Position numbers and translations under genes: made by a program. Source: a bacterium (GTDB lineage: Bacteria > Joyebacterota > Joyebacteria > Joyebacterales > Joyebacteraceae). From it: a stretch of DNA of 64,000 bases. The notes below the pieces were generated by a model. It searched no databases. It saw only the letters and a program-made list of their open reading frames with translations, and was not told the origin of the DNA. The stretch covers positions 29,731 to 93,730 of the forward strand of contig JAPEKQ010000010.1 of NCBI GenBank assembly GCA_029990205.1, written 5' to 3'. This document shows, piece after piece, positions 61,442 through 64,000 of the stretch; position 1 is the stretch's first letter; each line of letters starts with the position of its first letter.

Positions 61442-62650
61442 CTACGCCCCGAACTTCGCGAGTCGACCAGCGTGTGAGAGCATCAGCGGCATGAGGTCGA
61501 CGGCCCTCATTCTCCCGAGGGAACCCGTCAGACACGCGGTCTCTCCGAAGGTCGTGTTTGCGTCACGACGGATCGCCGCGCTCAGGATCGCCACAGGCAC
61601 CGGGTGCCAGCTGTGCGACGCCAGCGCCGACGGCGTGGAGTGGTCACCGGTCACAAGAAGAACATCGGGGTTCACGGCGCGCACGCCGGGGACGACCGTG
61701 TCGAACTCCTCGGTCGCCTTGACCTTCGCGTCGAAGTTCCCGTCCTCACCCGTCGAGTCGGTGTACTTGTAGTGCATGAAGAAGAAGTTGTAGTCGTTCC
61801 AGTTCTCCTTGAGCATCGTCGCCATCGCCTCGGGCGTTGAAGCGATCGGGAGCACATCCATCCCGACGAGACCGGCCACGCCGCGGTACATCGGGTATCC
61901 GGCGATCGCCGCGGCGCGCAGCTTGAACCGCTCACCGAATGTCGGGATTCTCGTCCGCTCGGCGATGCCGCGCAGCGTGATGGCGTTCGCCTTCGGCTGG
62001 TCGGTCAGCATCTCACGCGCCTTCGCAACGAAGGTATTGAGAAGCTCCGCCGTCCGCTCCTCCTCGGGACACTGCGCCGTCACCGGCAGCGGCGGCACAC
62101 CGGTCGCCTGAGGGTCGGTGTCGTTGAGATCACCCGCGAGTCCGTCGCCCCGGAGCACGAGCGCCGCCCGGTGCTCCTTGACCGGGCGGAAGAACAGCTC
62201 GACGCCCGGAAGCTCGATTGTGTCGAGGCGAGCCGAGAGCTCCTCGCAGACTTCGTTCGGAATGCGGCCCGCGCGCCGGTCGGTGATGTTGCCGTCGGCG
62301 TCGACGGTGGCGAAGTTGATGCGAACCGCGACGTCACCTTCGCGGAGATCGAATCCGATACCCAGCGCCTCGAGCACGCCGCGACCAATGAGGTACTCCA
62401 CCGGATCGTACCCGAACAGCCCCATGTGGGCCGGGCCGCTTCCCGGGGTCAGGCCGGGAGCGATGGGAACGTGCAGTCCGGTGGACCCTTCGGTGACAAG
62501 CGCGTCGAGGTTCGGGGTCTTCGCCGTCTCGAGTTCAGTCAGTCCGGTTTCCGGGTGCGGCAGTCCTCCCAGACCGTCGGCCACGAGCAGGATGATCTTC
62601 CCCCCAGTCTCCGAGGTCAGCGCATCCGGCAGCTGTCCTGTCCATCCCAT
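61442..62650 (-). CDS. apgM: 2,3-bisphosphoglycerate-independent phosphoglycerate mutase, archaeal type
   Basis: The 402-residue protein starts near KIILLVADGLGGLPHPETG, and its GDHSTPSALASHSWHPVP segment supplies the metal-binding residues of the alkaline-phosphatase-superfamily ApgM. It interconverts 3- and 2-phosphoglycerate. ApgM is the archaeal-type enzyme and is scattered among anaerobic bacteria. ATG 62650 follows GGAGG. It lies between tgt and lnt. Confidence 0.95.
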   Translation of the reverse strand: MGWTGQLPDALTSETGGKIILLVADGLGGLPHPETGLTELETAKTPNLDALVTEGSTGLHVPIAPGLTPGSGPAHMGLFGYDPVEYLIGRGVLEALGIGFDLREGDVAVRINFATVDADGNITDRRAGRIPNEVCEELSARLDTIELPGVELFFRPVKEHRAALVLRGDGLAGDLNDTDPQATGVPPLPVTAQCPEEERTAELLNTFVAKAREMLTDQPKANAITLRGIAERTRIPTFGERFKLRAAAIAGYPMYRGVAGLVGMDVLPIASTPEAMATMLKENWNDYNFFFMHYKYTDSTGEDGNFDAKVKATEEFDTVVPGVRAVNPDVLLVTGDHSTPSALASHSWHPVPVAILSAAIRRDANTTFGETACLTGSLGRMRAVDLMPLMLSHAGRLAKFGA

Positions 62651-62734
62651 TGTGATACCTCCTCGAAGTCGAATACGTCAGCCGTACCCCGCACCCCGCC
62701 GCCAGCCGCGCGTCGCGCAGGCGACCGCGGGTCG

Positions 62735-63916
<1,182 letters not shown>

Positions 63917-63961
63917 TCACGGATGGTGCCCGCGCGTCTCGCGCCGGGTTCACTGCTAGCC

Positions 63962-64000
63962 TCACAGGATGAGCATCGCATCGCCGTAGCTGTAGAACCC
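63962..64000 (-). CDS. queA: 3' end of S-adenosylmethionine:tRNA ribosyltransferase-isomerase
   Basis: Only twelve codons and the stop are in view, reading GFYSYGDAMLIL. This is the typical QueA C-terminus, and queA directly upstream of tgt is a common arrangement. The rest lies beyond base 64000. Confidence 0.85.
   Translation of the reverse strand, partial: GFYSYGDAMLIL

Overview
The window is GC-rich (clearly above 60% by eye), very densely packed DNA from a Gram-negative bacterium. Outer-membrane and LPS genes (kdsA/B/C/D, lptB, an lptC-like lipoprotein gene, lnt), type IV pilus assembly genes and a Bat/MoxR operon show the envelope type. HPr kinase, a mannose-type PTS EIIA/EIIB pair, sigma-54, a ferredoxin-dependent 2-oxoacid oxidoreductase and an archaeal-type phosphoglycerate mutase point to a fermentative or anaerobic lineage. 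An uncultivated FCB-like or deep candidate phylum (for example Eisenbacteria, Krumholzibacteriota or Fermentibacteria relatives) would fit. That placement is inference and is not proven by anything here. All protein genes but one (the EamA permease at 15163-16062) lie on the minus strand, and many are linked by 4-base ATGA or GTGA stop/start overlaps.

Layout in ascending coordinates; minus-strand transcription runs from high to low coordinates. 1-8441: lptC, lptB, rpoN, a tiny lipoyl-domain protein, lipA, hpf, hprK, PTS EIIA, PTS EIIB and a GH57 glucanotransferase. 8636-14214: the Kdo pathway with CTP synthase (MBL-fold hydrolase, kdsB, pyrG, kdsA, kdsC, kdsD). 14268-15063: rplU-rpmA with a clear promoter and intrinsic terminator. 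16072-26403: a long operon-like run of four tandem two-domain GNAT acetyltransferases, a uridine-kinase-like protein, DsrE, a DUF2807 lipoprotein, msrB, an AI-2E permease, btpA, arfB, a methyltransferase and a nucleotidyltransferase. Its leader at 26404-26866 carries a promoter, a 19-codon ORF with a perfect ribosome-binding site and mutually exclusive RNA pairings. 26947-33171: pyk, a PAS protein, rng and a fused radical SAM/DUF2344 gene. 33270-35927: a Kor/Vor-type oxidoreductase (gamma, beta, alpha, ferredoxin). 36002-44241: a purS-like gene, purQ, purL, htrA, a transaldolase-type gene, truA, ecfT and asd. 44281-52780: moxR, DUF58, a DUF4381-like gene, batA, a batB-batC fusion and a batD-batE fusion. 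52890-56640: trxB, tldD, pmbA. 56937-59575: a shortened type IV pilus cluster (pilN fragment, pilO, pilP-like, pilQ). 59850-64000: queA end, tgt, apgM, lnt.

Most of the window is core metabolism and envelope biogenesis. The best candidates for new biology are the attenuator-like leader of the GNAT array, the transporter-less PTS EIIA/EIIB-HprK-GH57 group, the 81-residue lipoyl protein with a displaced lysine next to lipA, the extended PurS protein, the double Bat fusions and the truncated pilN junction. I saw no rRNA, tRNA, CRISPR array, prophage, transposase or insertion sequence.
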